Shown here: piece after piece, positions 15,964 to 24,852 of the stretch
Layout of the letters: every line of letters starts with the position of its first letter
Position numbering within the stretch: position 1 is the first letter of the stretch
Origin: Roseitranquillus sediminis
GTDB taxonomy: Bacteria; Pseudomonadota; Alphaproteobacteria; Rhodobacterales; Rhodobacteraceae
DNA: 64,000 bases
Direction of reading: 5' to 3'
Assembly (NCBI RefSeq): GCF_016918935.1
Contig: NZ_JAFFOB010000005.1
Span: forward strand, 186,001-250,000
Made by a program: the position numbers and the translations under genes
Notes under the pieces: model-generated
Told to the model about the DNA's origin: nothing
Seen by the model: the letters and a program-made list of their open reading frames with translations, nothing else
Databases searched by the model: none

Positions 15964-17649
15964 CCCCTCGGTGGGGTCCAAGCGAAACTCTTCGTGTTCA
16001 AGCTCCCGATCGACCGTCGCGAGGTCCGGGTCGACCCGCGTCTCCGGCTTCAGCCCCGGAACCTGCTGCCGTACGCTGATCCGCCCGTTCTCAAGGTAGT
16101 CACCCTCCGCCGCCCGCTTCGCCGCCTCGTCCCAAACGTGGTGCCAGGCGCCAAGCGAATAGCCGTGCCACGGCGACTGCGGCAGCAGCCGCGGCAGCCC
16201 CATCTCGTCCCAGATGTCTTTGGCCCGCTCCATGTACTCGCGACCCGGCAGCGCCAGCGGCGGCATCGGCGACTTCATCGTCGCATCGACGAGGAGCGAC
16301 GAATCCTCCTCGCCCTCGTGCTCGCGCTTCGGTCCGTGCCCCTGCCCCCGATGCGGCAGGAGCTGCATGTCCTTCACCGGATTGGTCCGGTACGCCATCG
16401 CCCAGAGGATGGCATCGGGGCTGTCGACGTCGATGTCCTCGTTCACCGCGATGCAAATCTTGCCACAATCGCCCTTGAAGAACGCCGCGCCGTAGAGCGC
16501 TCGCCACACCTCCGGGGTCGGCGTCCCCGCCTCCATCGTCACCACCGTCACACGCAGGAGCCCGGTCAGCGGCTCGTGGAGCGACACCTTTTTCACGCCG
16601 CGGATCGACATGGTCGACTTCAGGTGGTGAAGGAACAGCGGCTCGTAGGCAACGCGCTTGATGACCGAGCTTTCGGACGGCGCCACCTGGCTGATGTAGC
16701 TCGGGATCACCGCGTCCTTGCGCCGGGTGACGGCCGTCACCCGCATCGGCATGTTGTATTCCTCGAGAGCGACGTGGCCGTGGCTTTCACCGAACGGTCC
16801 CTCGGGTTCGACCTTGGTCACGTCGATCCAGCCCTCGATCACCACCTCGGCCTCGGCCGGCACCATCAGTGGCACCGTCCGCGCCTTGGTGATGTTGATC
16901 GGCGCCCCCGCGAGCCCGCCTGCCACGACGAACTCGTCCATGCCAATCGGCAGCTTTTGCGGCCCCATGAACGCCACGTAAGGCGGGCAGCCCAGCACGA
17001 TCGCTACCGGCATCTCCTTGTCGCCCGCCTCCTGGTGCTTGAGGTAATGCTGGTAGCCCCCTGCCCCGCCGACCCGCGTCGCCATGCGCACCACCAGCCG
17101 GTCCGGCGCCTTCAACGCGCAGCGATAGGTGCCCATGTTCTGCACCCCATCCTCGGGGTCCGCCGTGATCACGTTCGTCGCCGAAAGCGTGGGGGCGGAA
17201 TCGAAGCCGGGGGTGGAGACAGGGATCGGGAGCAGATCGACCCCGTGCCCCTCCTCCTTGAGAATGTCCCCCTCCTCGACGATTTCGTGGCAGGGCGCAT
17301 CCGCCACCTCGCATGGCTGGATCGGGTTCGCGAGCGCTCGGTCCCACTTCGCCTGGATCTCGGAGAGGTCGCAGCCCATCCCTGTCGCGTAGACGGCGCG
17401 GTTGGCCGCCATGCCGCCCACGATCACCGGGATGTCGTAGGTGCGCCCGTGGCGGTTGCGGATGTTCGTGAAGAGGAAAGCCTTGCGCTCTTCCTCCTTG
17501 ATCCCACCTACGTACTGCCAGCGCACCAGCGGGTGCATTTCGCTGTCCTTGTCGATCGGCCGGTCGACGCGCACGAGAAGACCCGCCGCGTCGAGCGCGT
17601 CGATGTGGTCGTGCAGATCGCGGTAACTCTTCGCCGTCTGGTCCTTCAT
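15949..17649 (-). CDS. UbiD family decarboxylase (prFMN-dependent)
   Basis: A 566-residue UbiD-family enzyme. UbiD enzymes use prenylated FMN to carboxylate or decarboxylate aromatic and alpha,beta-unsaturated acids. Visible conserved parts are GGMAANRAVYATG near residue 80, the prFMN and metal region NMGTYRCALK near residue 170, and the acidic EGPFGESHGH block near residue 287 containing the catalytic glutamates. It is longer than E. coli UbiD (about 500). The gene follows ubiX by 27 bases, supplying cofactor enzyme and apoenzyme together. Its position within a cluster with a molybdenum hydroxylase points to catabolism rather than ubiquinone synthesis. Confidence 0.93.
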   Translation of the reverse strand: MKDQTAKSYRDLHDHIDALDAAGLLVRVDRPIDKDSEMHPLVRWQYVGGIKEEERKAFLFTNIRNRHGRTYDIPVIVGGMAANRAVYATGMGCDLSEIQAKWDRALANPIQPCEVADAPCHEIVEEGDILKEEGHGVDLLPIPVSTPGFDSAPTLSATNVITADPEDGVQNMGTYRCALKAPDRLVVRMATRVGGAGGYQHYLKHQEAGDKEMPVAIVLGCPPYVAFMGPQKLPIGMDEFVVAGGLAGAPINITKARTVPLMVPAEAEVVIEGWIDVTKVEPEGPFGESHGHVALEEYNMPMRVTAVTRRKDAVIPSYISQVAPSESSVIKRVAYEPLFLHHLKSTMSIRGVKKVSLHEPLTGLLRVTVVTMEAGTPTPEVWRALYGAAFFKGDCGKICIAVNEDIDVDSPDAILWAMAYRTNPVKDMQLLPHRGQGHGPKREHEGEEDSSLLVDATMKSPMPPLALPGREYMERAKDIWDEMGLPRLLPQSPWHGYSLGAWHHVWDEAAKRAAEGDYLENGRISVRQQVPGLKPETRVDPDLATVDRELEHEEFRLDPTEGSDTV

Positions 17650-17676
17650 GTCGTCTCCTCCCCGACCCGCGCGCCG

Positions 17677-18273
17677 CTAGCCGACGTCGTCCGGCCGCCC
17701 CTTCTGTCCCTGCCACCGCACGACCGCGCCGCTCTCGATCCCGATCAGGTCGAGCGCCCGCCCCGCGAGGTGGTCAATCATCTCCATCACGTCCTGCGGC
17801 CGGTAGTAGAGTCCGACCACCGCCGGCATCACGATTGCGCCCGCCCGCGTCACGAGCTCCATTGCCGCGATGTGGCCCGCATGAAGCGGCGTCTCGCGAA
17901 AGAGAAGCACCACCCGACGCCGCTCCTTGAGGCACACGTCGGCGGCTCGCCCGATCAGGTCGTCGCTCAGGCAATGCGCAATCGCACCCAGCGTCTTCAC
18001 CGAGCATGGCGCGATGATCATGCCCTCGGCCTTGAACGAGCCGCTGGCGATCGACGCGCCGATGTCCTTGAAGCTGTGCACCACGTCCGCAAGCCGCGTC
18101 ACGTCGTCGGCGGTGTGATCGGTCTCGATCAGCAGCGTCCGCACGGCGGCGGGCGACATCACCAGATGCGTCTCGACGTCCGGCACGTCCCGCAGGATCT
18201 CGAGGAGCCGCACGCCGAGAATCGTCCCCGAGGCCCCCGTGATCCCGACAATGACGCGCCGCCGGTCCGCCAT
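17677..18273 (-). CDS. ubiX: UbiX family flavin prenyltransferase
   Basis: A 198-residue flavoprotein that prenylates FMN to make prFMN for UbiD. The N-terminal flavin-binding GITGASGTILGVRLLE is near residue 9, the SFKAEGMIIAPCSVKTLGAIA segment is near residue 84, and the RRVVLLFRETPLH block near residue 123 matches the family. The ATG overlaps the upstream hydrolase stop by one base (TGATG). A much longer frame upstream is only a shadow of that hydrolase. It lies directly before ubiD in the same operon. Confidence 0.94.
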   Translation of the reverse strand: MADRRRVIVGITGASGTILGVRLLEILRDVPDVETHLVMSPAAVRTLLIETDHTADDVTRLADVVHSFKDIGASIASGSFKAEGMIIAPCSVKTLGAIAHCLSDDLIGRAADVCLKERRRVVLLFRETPLHAGHIAAMELVTRAGAIVMPAVVGLYYRPQDVMEMIDHLAGRALDLIGIESGAVVRWQGQKGRPDDVG

Positions 18274-19082
18274 CAGTCCCGCTCGACCCTGGCCACGAAC
18301 CGTTCCAGCGCAGCCGCGAACTCCTCCGCCCGCTCGATCGCCGACACATGCGCCGCATCGAGCACCACCAGCTCCGCCTGCGGCACCAGCGCACTCATCT
18401 CCTCCGCCCGTGCCACGGGCGTCGACTGGTCCTGCGCGCCCGCGATGATCATCGCCGGGCCGTCCCAGGATGTCAGCGCTTGCGTCGCGTCCGCCATCGC
18501 CAGCACCGAACAGGCGGCGGCGTACCCTTCCGCGGGCATCCCCTCGAGCATCGTCCGCACCGCAGTCGCCGTCTGCGGCTCGGCGGAGCGGTACCCCTGC
18601 GTCAGCCACCGCTCCAGCGTCGGCTCCACAAGCTCGCCCCACTGGCCGCCTCGCGCCTGCGCTGCGCGCTCCTGCCACATCGTCGCCGGCGGAAAGCTCA
18701 CCGCCGTGTTCGCCAGCACCAGCCCCGCGACGCGCTCCGGCGCGTCCGCCGCCACCTGCATCGCCGTCAGCCCGCCGAGCGACAGCCCGCAGAGCACCGC
18801 CCGCTCCAGCCCCGTCGCGTCCATCACCCGCAGCACGTCCGCCGCGTAATCAGCAAGCGTCCCGTCCCCCGGCACCACGTCCGACTGCCCATGCCCGCGG
18901 GCATCGAAAGCCACCGTCCGCCGCTCGAGGCGATGCCGCACCGCCTCCCACATCGAGTGGTCCGCCGCGAGCGAGTTAAGGAACAGGACCGGAAGCCCCT
19001 CCTTCCGTGCGCTCTCCGAGACGAACATCCGCCGACCGTCCTCGAGCCGGATCCGCCGCTCGCTCATGCCTGCCTCGGCCAT
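18273..19082 (-). CDS. Alpha/beta hydrolase, 3-oxoadipate enol-lactonase-like
   Basis: A 269-residue alpha/beta hydrolase resembling PcaD. The oxyanion-hole region LNSLAADHSMW is near residue 32, the FDARGHGQSD strand near residue 57, the nucleophile serine in CGLSLGGLT near residue 101, and the catalytic histidine in DAAHVSAIE near residue 248. The start at 19082 overlaps the CoxG-like stop by one base; an ATG five codons in is an alternative. Enol-lactonases open lactones formed during ring cleavage, so a role in the same catabolic route is plausible; true substrate unknown. Confidence 0.87.
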   Translation of the reverse strand: MAEAGMSERRIRLEDGRRMFVSESARKEGLPVLFLNSLAADHSMWEAVRHRLERRTVAFDARGHGQSDVVPGDGTLADYAADVLRVMDATGLERAVLCGLSLGGLTAMQVAADAPERVAGLVLANTAVSFPPATMWQERAAQARGGQWGELVEPTLERWLTQGYRSAEPQTATAVRTMLEGMPAEGYAAACSVLAMADATQALTSWDGPAMIIAGAQDQSTPVARAEEMSALVPQAELVVLDAAHVSAIERAEEFAAALERFVARVERD

Positions 19083-19546
19083 CAGGCCGCCGCCTCGCCG
19101 CTCTCGGCGAAGTGCTTCCTGAGCGCAGTGAAGAACTGCTTCGTCAGGTGCTTCGCGACCGATCCCAGCACCCGCTGGCCGACCCCGGCCACCAGCCCGC
19201 CGATTTCGCCCGTTCCCTCGTAGTCGAGCCGCGATGTCCCCGGACCCGTCTCCTCGATCCGGAACTCGGCCGTCCCGTTGCCGGTGCCGAGACTGCCCCC
19301 GCCCGAGATGGTGATGCGGCAATGCACCGGCTCCTCCTTGTCGTGGAGCCGGACCTTGCCGTCGAAGCTGCCGCCGACAGCCGCGACCTTGAGTTGCAGC
19401 TTGACCTCGTAGGCGTCGGGTCCGGTCTCGACCATCTCCTTGCAGCCGGGGATGCACTTCGTCAGCACCGCGGGATCGTTCAGCCCCTCCCACAGCGCCT
19501 CGCGCGAGGCGGCGATCTCCTCGCTGCCCTTCAGCTCCATCTTCAT
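19082..19546 (-). CDS. CoxG-like SRPBCC protein
   Basis: A 154-residue protein of the CoxG/SRPBCC fold. The start region (LKGSEEIAASREALWEGLND) and the LTKCIPGCKEM segment near residue 30 are hallmarks of CoxG proteins. These proteins accompany molybdenum hydroxylases and are linked to membrane attachment or quinone coupling of CO dehydrogenase. The ATG at 19546 has GAGGAGGAG upstream. It is encoded 13 bases after the amidohydrolase in an operon with coxMSL-like genes. The C-terminus lacks a long hydrophobic tail, so membrane contact would be peripheral. Confidence 0.87.
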   Translation of the reverse strand: MKMELKGSEEIAASREALWEGLNDPAVLTKCIPGCKEMVETGPDAYEVKLQLKVAAVGGSFDGKVRLHDKEEPVHCRITISGGGSLGTGNGTAEFRIEETGPGTSRLDYEGTGEIGGLVAGVGQRVLGSVAKHLTKQFFTALRKHFAESGEAAA

Positions 19547-19559
19547 CGCGCTCTCCTCC

Positions 19560-20540
19560 TCATTCGCCCATGAGCCGGAGGGCAAGCCCGCCCTCGATCG
19601 ACTCTCGCGCGTCCTCATCAAGGTTCGCCTCGTCGAGGATCGTCCGCGGCGTTGGATCGCCGATCGGGAACGGCATGTCCGACCCCAGCATGATCCGGTC
19701 CGCCCCCACCGTCTCGATCAGGAGCCGCAGCGCCGCAGGGTCGTGCACCAGCGTGTCGTACCACAGCATCGACAGCGCCTTCTCCGGGTCCCCCATGTCC
19801 TCCGGGTGCAGCGAGTGGTTCCGCTTCAGCCGCCCGAGCACGTAGGGCAGTGCCGCGCCGCCGATGCCGACCAGGATCTTCGCCCGCGCATACTTTTCGA
19901 CGTGGCCCGAGTAGATGATGCGGCTTACGGCGATCAGCGAATCCGTCACCCGCCCGACCGCGTTCTCCATGCCCTTGAACTTCACCCGGTCGTCGCCCGC
20001 GTCAAAGACAGGGTGGATCGCGACGATGGCGCCGAGCGCGTCGGCTGCCTGCCAGAACGGGTCGAGCGATGCATCGTCGAGCACGCCGCCGCCATTGTCC
20101 GGCTGGGTGCCGATCATCGCGCCGCGGAAGCCCATCTCCCAAGCCTCGCGCAGCACCTCGGCGGCGAGTGCGCCGTCCTGCGTCGGCAGCACTGCGAGCG
20201 GGATGAAACGGCCGCCGCTTTCCTCCGCCGCCGCACTCAGGTGGCGGTTGATCGTCCTCGCCCACTCGGCGCCTTCCGCGGCCGGCATGTCGTTGCCGAA
20301 CATGTCGAGCCAGCCGCCGATTACCTGCCGGTCGATTCCATTCTCGTCCATCCAGCCAAGGCGCTTGTCGACACCCGTCAACCCCGGCGACACCGGCCGC
20401 GTCGGTGCCCTGCCCGCAAAGGCAAAAGACAAGCTCCCGTCCTTTGGCGTCATCGCGACGCTTCCGAACTCCGCCTTGCGGTCCTGCAGCTCCTCGAGCA
20501 GCCGCGGTGGAACGAGGTGGGCGTGCGCGTCGACGATCAT
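19560..20540 (-). CDS. Amidohydrolase 2 family protein, ACMSD-like
   Basis: A 326-residue TIM-barrel metal-dependent hydrolase or decarboxylase. The metal motif DAHAHLVPP is at residues 4-12, a further histidine lies in AIHPVFDAG near residue 176, and the catalytic aspartate in MLGSDMPFPIG near residue 290. The closest described group is the alpha-amino-beta-carboxymuconate semialdehyde decarboxylase superfamily, which removes carboxyl groups non-oxidatively. Its ATG overlaps the coxL-like stop as ATGA, so the decarboxylase may act on the hydroxylated product of that enzyme. This is a second member of the superfamily in the cluster. Confidence 0.88.
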   Translation of the reverse strand: MIVDAHAHLVPPRLLEELQDRKAEFGSVAMTPKDGSLSFAFAGRAPTRPVSPGLTGVDKRLGWMDENGIDRQVIGGWLDMFGNDMPAAEGAEWARTINRHLSAAAEESGGRFIPLAVLPTQDGALAAEVLREAWEMGFRGAMIGTQPDNGGGVLDDASLDPFWQAADALGAIVAIHPVFDAGDDRVKFKGMENAVGRVTDSLIAVSRIIYSGHVEKYARAKILVGIGGAALPYVLGRLKRNHSLHPEDMGDPEKALSMLWYDTLVHDPAALRLLIETVGADRIMLGSDMPFPIGDPTPRTILDEANLDEDARESIEGGLALRLMGE

Positions 20541-22933
20541 CTGTAACCTTTTCCTTGTTCTTCGGCGGCGGCGATCGCGTCGCTCACCGTGCTCATCCGT
20601 ATCGGCAGCTTGTCGAGGTGCACGCCCCAGGGCCGCACCGCGTCGTGGATCGCCCCCGAGATCGCCGCCGGCGCGCCGAGATAGCCCGACTCGCCAGACC
20701 CCTTCTGCCCGAACTCGGTCAGGGGCGAGGGCGTGCAGTGATGCACGATCTCCACCTCCGGCACCTCGTGCGCGGACGGCATCAGGTAGTCGAGGAAGCT
20801 CTGCGTCATGAGCTGCCCCTCCGCGTCGTAGGCAAACTCCTCGAGCAAGGCAGCACCGATCCCGTGCGCGATCCCGCCCAAGGTCATCCCCTTGACGATG
20901 TGCGGGTTGATCACCGTGCCGCAGTCATGCCCGATCACGTAGCGCCGGATCTCCGGCCGCGCGAGCACCGGGTCGAACACCATCAGGATCAGGTGGAACT
21001 CGAACGAGTAGCAGGGGTACATCTCCCCCTTCCCGTTCTCCGGCAGCCGCGCGTCCCCGGGCACCTGCTGCATGAAGCTCGCCGTCAGCCCGGGCTGGGT
21101 CCCTGGCGGCAGGTCGTCGAAGCGCCGGTGCGCCACGTCCACCACCTCGTCCCAGCTCACCGACTGCCCGGCGGGCCCGTGGATTGTCCCGCTCTCGTAG
21201 CGCAGCTGCTCCGCCGAAACGCCGAGCATCTGCCCCGCGATCGCAAGCATCTGTCGCTTCACGTCCTTCGCCGCGTTCGCCGCCGCCCCACCGAGCATGA
21301 TTGCCATCCGGCTCCCCACGGGCGAGTTGCCTGGCAGGCTCCCGAGACTGTCCGGCCGCACCACCCGGATCCGGTCCGGGTCGATCTCCAGCACCTCGCC
21401 GACCACCGTCGCCGCCAGCGTCTCGTGCCCCTGCCCGGAGCTCGTCGTGTGGATCGCCACCGTCACGTCGCCGAGACCGTCGATGTTGACCCGACTCCCC
21501 TCCATCCAGGTGGAGGTCTTGTTCTTCTCGTTGAGCAGCGGCTCGAACGAGGACCGCCCGCCCGAGGGCTCGAGGCACGAGGCGATCCCGATCCCCGCGC
21601 AGAGCCCCTCGGCCCGCAGCCGGTCCCGCTCCGCCACCAGCGCCTCGTAGTCCGCCGAAGCCAGCACCTTGTCGACCACCGTATGGTAATCCCCGGAGTC
21701 GTACTTGCTTCCCGACGGGATCTCGTAGGGAAACTCCTCCTTGCGGATGAAATTCCGCCGCCGGATCTCGATCCGGTCCATCCCAAGGTGCTCGGCGACC
21801 CGGTCCATCATCGTCTCGATGGCGTAGTTCGTCGGCGACTGGCCGAAGCCTCGCACCGCTTCCTGCACCGTCTTGTTGGTCGTCACCGACATCGCCCGGT
21901 ACTGGACCGAGCCGATCCGGTACGGTCCCACGATTGCCCCGATCGGCTTGCCGAGCTGGAACGGTGCCCGCCCCGCATAGGCGCCGGCATTGTCGAGCGC
22001 CCGCATCTTCATCGACCGCACCGTGCCGTCCCGGTCGAATGCCACCTCGATGTCGAAAATTCGCTCCGGCCCGTGCGCGTCACCCGCGCGCATGTTCTCC
22101 AGTCGGTCCTCGATCAGCCGCACCGGCCGCCCAAGCTTCCGCGCCAGGTAACCGCACAGCACCGTCTGCTTGATCCCGCGCTTCACTCCGTAGGAGCCGC
22201 CGACGTCGACGTCGTAATGCACCCGCACCGCGTTGCCCGGGATCTTCAGCGCCCGCGCGATCTGATCCGCGTATTTCGGCATCTGGATCGACGCCCAGAC
22301 GTCGAGCACCCCCTCCCAGGCGTGCCACTTCGCGATCACCCCGAAGGTCTCGATCGGCACCGTCGAGTTGCGCCCCCAAGTTACCCTGAGGCTCAGTCGA
22401 TCCTCCGCCGCCGCGAAGTCCTCCTCCACCGGACCCCAGTCAAAGGTGCGATCAAGGAGCAGGTTCGACCCATGCTCCGGATGGACCGGCGTCGCCCCCG
22501 GCTCCAGCGCCTCCTCCACGTCGACTACGTAGCCGAGCGGCTCCGTCTCGACCCGCACCTTCTCCGCCGCGTCCTCGGCCAGCGCCCGGCTCTCGGCCAC
22601 CACCGCCGCGATCCACTCGCCGGCATAGCGGTTCTGCCCGACCGCGAGCGGGAAGCGCTTCACGTTCGGGGTGTCGAGCCCGTTCATCATCGGGTTTACC
22701 GCCCCGGCGAGCTCCGCGCCGTCGATCACGGCGATCACGCCCGGCATTGCCAGCGCCTCCGACCCATCGATGCTGACGATCCGCGCCGCCGGCGCCTGCG
22801 CCGCGACCAGCGCCACATGCGCCATCTCCGGCATCTCGAGATCGGCGACGAACCTGCCGTGCCCGGCGACGAAGCGCCGGTCCTCGCGCACCCGGCGGTT
22901 GGCGGAAATGAAACGGCGGCCGGCCTCGCTCAT
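20537..22933 (-). CDS. Molybdenum hydroxylase large (Mo-cofactor) subunit, xanthine oxidase family
   Basis: A 798-residue molybdopterin-cytosine-dinucleotide-type subunit. It has the fused aldehyde oxidase a/b-hammerhead region (residues about 15-125) and the molybdenum-binding domain. GSGESGYLGAP near residue 750 contains the catalytic glutamate expected beside the Mo. The segment that carries AYxCSFR in CO dehydrogenase reads VRGFGQSPTN here, so it is not a form I CO dehydrogenase. The ATG at 22933 overlaps the small-subunit stop; the longer frame to 23257 is a shadow. It probably hydroxylates an aromatic or N-heterocyclic ring with water. Confidence 0.92.
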   Translation of the reverse strand: MSEAGRRFISANRRVREDRRFVAGHGRFVADLEMPEMAHVALVAAQAPAARIVSIDGSEALAMPGVIAVIDGAELAGAVNPMMNGLDTPNVKRFPLAVGQNRYAGEWIAAVVAESRALAEDAAEKVRVETEPLGYVVDVEEALEPGATPVHPEHGSNLLLDRTFDWGPVEEDFAAAEDRLSLRVTWGRNSTVPIETFGVIAKWHAWEGVLDVWASIQMPKYADQIARALKIPGNAVRVHYDVDVGGSYGVKRGIKQTVLCGYLARKLGRPVRLIEDRLENMRAGDAHGPERIFDIEVAFDRDGTVRSMKMRALDNAGAYAGRAPFQLGKPIGAIVGPYRIGSVQYRAMSVTTNKTVQEAVRGFGQSPTNYAIETMMDRVAEHLGMDRIEIRRRNFIRKEEFPYEIPSGSKYDSGDYHTVVDKVLASADYEALVAERDRLRAEGLCAGIGIASCLEPSGGRSSFEPLLNEKNKTSTWMEGSRVNIDGLGDVTVAIHTTSSGQGHETLAATVVGEVLEIDPDRIRVVRPDSLGSLPGNSPVGSRMAIMLGGAAANAAKDVKRQMLAIAGQMLGVSAEQLRYESGTIHGPAGQSVSWDEVVDVAHRRFDDLPPGTQPGLTASFMQQVPGDARLPENGKGEMYPCYSFEFHLILMVFDPVLARPEIRRYVIGHDCGTVINPHIVKGMTLGGIAHGIGAALLEEFAYDAEGQLMTQSFLDYLMPSAHEVPEVEIVHHCTPSPLTEFGQKGSGESGYLGAPAAISGAIHDAVRPWGVHLDKLPIRMSTVSDAIAAAEEQGKGYR

Positions 22934-23430
22934 CGCGCCGCCTCCGGGCTGCGAGCCACGTTGCTCTCCCGCAGCCGCTTTGCCGCCAGCCGGATCGCCT
23001 CGACGATCTGGCCATAGCCCGTGCAGCGGCAGATGTTGCCGGAGATCGCCTCGCGGATGTCGTGGTCCGTGGGCTCGTCGTTCTTCTCCAGCAGCGCCCG
23101 CGCCGCGATGACCATTCCGGGAGTGCAGTAGCCGCACTGGAGCCCATGCGTCTCGCAGAAGCTGTCCTGGATCATCCCCAGCTCGCCCTCTTCCGGCGCC
23201 ATCCCCTCGACCGTGGTGATCTCCATGTCGTCGCACTGCACCGCGAACATCAGGCACGAGCGCACTGCCTCACCGTCGACCAGCACGGTGCAGGCGCCGC
23301 ACACCCCATGCTCGCAGCCTGCATGAGTGCCTTTCAGTCCGCACTTGTCGCGCAGCGCGTCGAGCAGCGTCATCCGCGGCTCCACCTCGACCTCGCGCGT
23401 CCGGCCGTTGACCCTCAGTGATGTCCTCAT
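22930..23430 (-). CDS. Molybdenum hydroxylase small [2Fe-2S] subunit
   Basis: A 166-residue subunit with two [2Fe-2S] clusters. The plant-type ferredoxin cysteines occur in AGCEHGVCGACTV near residue 38 plus a later cysteine in RSCLM near residue 60; the C-terminal four-helix domain carries CGYCTPGMV near residue 100 and CRCTGYGQIVEAI near residue 134. It passes electrons between the Mo site and the FAD subunit. Its start overlaps the FAD-subunit stop and its stop overlaps the large-subunit start, both as ATGA-type junctions, so subunit production is coupled. Confidence 0.95.
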   Translation of the reverse strand: MRTSLRVNGRTREVEVEPRMTLLDALRDKCGLKGTHAGCEHGVCGACTVLVDGEAVRSCLMFAVQCDDMEITTVEGMAPEEGELGMIQDSFCETHGLQCGYCTPGMVIAARALLEKNDEPTDHDIREAISGNICRCTGYGQIVEAIRLAAKRLRESNVARSPEAAR

Positions 23431-24302
23431 TGCGCGCCCTCCTCCAGCGCCGCGTCGCGCGCCTCGGCGAGCGCCTGCTCCGCCAGCCGCGCCGCCGCCC
23501 GGCGCCGATACGTCGCCGTCGCATGGAGATCGTCGACGCAGTCGAGCCCCTCGAGCGCCTCGGCGACCGCCGCTTGGATATCCTGCTGCGACAGCGTCCC
23601 GCCCGCGAGCTCCGACACGTCCACCGCCACCGGCGCGTCTCCGACGCTGCCGATCCCGAGCCGCGCCTCCGTGCAGCTCCCGTCGCCGTCGAGCACCACC
23701 TGCGCCCCCGCCGAGGCGAAGGCGTAATCCCCGCGCCGCGAAGCGACCTCGCGGAAGCCAGCGCCGACCCTCCCCTTTGGGCGCTTCGGGAATGCCACAT
23801 GGGTCAGCAGCCCGCCCATCGGCGCCGCCGTCACCGTCGGTCCGAAGAAGAAGTCCTCCGGCGCGAACTCTTCCTCGCCCTCGTCGCTCAGGAAATGGAT
23901 CGTCGCCCCCAGCACCGTGGCCGCCAGCGAGATCTCCGCCGACGGATCGCCATGCGCGACAGACCCGCCCACCGTGCCCCGCGCCCGCGTCGGCGGATGT
24001 CCCACATGCGGCAGCGCCGCCGCCAGGAGCGGCACCTCGCGCCGGACCAGGTCCGACCGCAGCGCCTCCGCCTGCCGCGTCGCCGCGCGGATCACGACGC
24101 GCTCGCCGCTCTCCTCGATGCCCCTGAGGTCAGCCAGGCGGGACACATCGACCAGCACCGAAGGCCGCGAGAGACGCATCGCCAGCATCGGCACCAGGGT
24201 CTGCCCGCCGGCCAGCACACGCGAGTCCGGGTCCGCGCCGAGCGCCGCACGCGCCTCCTCGACCGAAGCCGGCCGGATGTATTCGAACGGTGCAGCCTTC
24301 AA
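23427..24302 (-). CDS. Molybdenum hydroxylase FAD-binding medium subunit
   Basis: A 291-residue FAD subunit of the CoxM/xanthine dehydrogenase FAD family. The pyrophosphate-binding AGGQTLVPMLAMRL near residue 32 and the second FAD motif (TRARGTVGGSVAHGDPSAE) near residue 105 are typical. Gene order is medium, small, large, then the accessory genes. It is 40 bases downstream of the NIPSNAP gene, so the operon probably begins there. The electron acceptor is unknown; a CoxG-like protein encoded downstream hints at the membrane quinone pool (inference). Confidence 0.94.
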   Translation of the reverse strand: MKAAPFEYIRPASVEEARAALGADPDSRVLAGGQTLVPMLAMRLSRPSVLVDVSRLADLRGIEESGERVVIRAATRQAEALRSDLVRREVPLLAAALPHVGHPPTRARGTVGGSVAHGDPSAEISLAATVLGATIHFLSDEGEEEFAPEDFFFGPTVTAAPMGGLLTHVAFPKRPKGRVGAGFREVASRRGDYAFASAGAQVVLDGDGSCTEARLGIGSVGDAPVAVDVSELAGGTLSQQDIQAAVAEALEGLDCVDDLHATATYRRRAAARLAEQALAEARDAALEEGAQ

Positions 24303-24342
24303 CGCCGATCCTCCTCCTCGAGCCGAGCCCTGTGCAGGGGTG

Positions 24343-24663
24343 TCAGGCGATTGGCAGTCCGGGCATCACGGGGCGGAGCACGCTCGCCCGCTGCTTGGCG
24401 ATCAGCGGCCCTTCCACCTCAGACCGAGCCTTCGCGTCCTTCCAGCCGGCATCGGCGCCGAATGACGCCCACGCCTTCTTCCGCGCCTCCTCGTCGGGAA
24501 AGCGGGTCAGGTAGGTCAGCATCTCGCTGTCCGCGTCGACAAACGCACCCACGAGCTCGATACCGTGGGAGGGGAAGCGCGGCGCCACTTCGGCCTCAAA
24601 CCGACGGCGGACGTCATCCGCCTTGCCGTCGATGTGCTCGTAGACACGCATCTCGTAGATCAT
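24343..24663 (-). CDS. NIPSNAP family protein
   Basis: A 106-residue ferredoxin-like alpha/beta-barrel protein. The start IYEMRVYEHIDGKADDVRRR and the central GAFVDADSEMLTYLTRF strand fit the NIPSNAP family, whose bacterial members are often found in catabolic operons with unclear roles. GGGAGGGG stands four bases before the ATG. As the first gene after the divergent regulator it marks the head of the long minus-strand transcript. No catalytic residues can be assigned by eye. Confidence 0.87.
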   Translation of the reverse strand: MIYEMRVYEHIDGKADDVRRRFEAEVAPRFPSHGIELVGAFVDADSEMLTYLTRFPDEEARKKAWASFGADAGWKDAKARSEVEGPLIAKQRASVLRPVMPGLPIA

Positions 24664-24852
24664 GACCCCTCCCTGGCCCTTTTCATTGCTGCCGGCTTAC
24701 CGGGACAATCTGCGCAGGTCAACGAAAAGATATGCTTTGAGTGGTTCAATTTCTGGATTTTCGACGCCGCATTGCAGCAATTTCCCTTGGCAAAGCCTTG
24801 AACTACATGCGCCGCTGCCCGGCTTCCAATCTCTGCGCAACAAGCGGGTTGC

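Noticed and set aside
18274-18678. N-terminal extension of UbiX
   Set aside because: The residues are low-complexity Gly/Ala/Arg typical of a frame shadow of the overlapping hydrolase; the UbiX fold starts at 18273.
15994-18849. A 951-codon plus-strand open frame
   Set aside because: It is rich in Arg/His/Val, antisense to ubiD, ubiX and the hydrolase, and has no recognisable domain. Long antisense frames are expected at this GC content.
20405-23017. An 870-codon plus-strand frame opposite the molybdenum hydroxylase gene
   Set aside because: It is an antisense shadow; the minus-strand frame contains all family motifs.
20537-24302. Carbon monoxide dehydrogenase CoxMSL
   Set aside because: The Mo subunit lacks the AYxCSFR copper-binding loop, so CO oxidation is not supported even though the subunit layout and CoxG resemble cox clusters.
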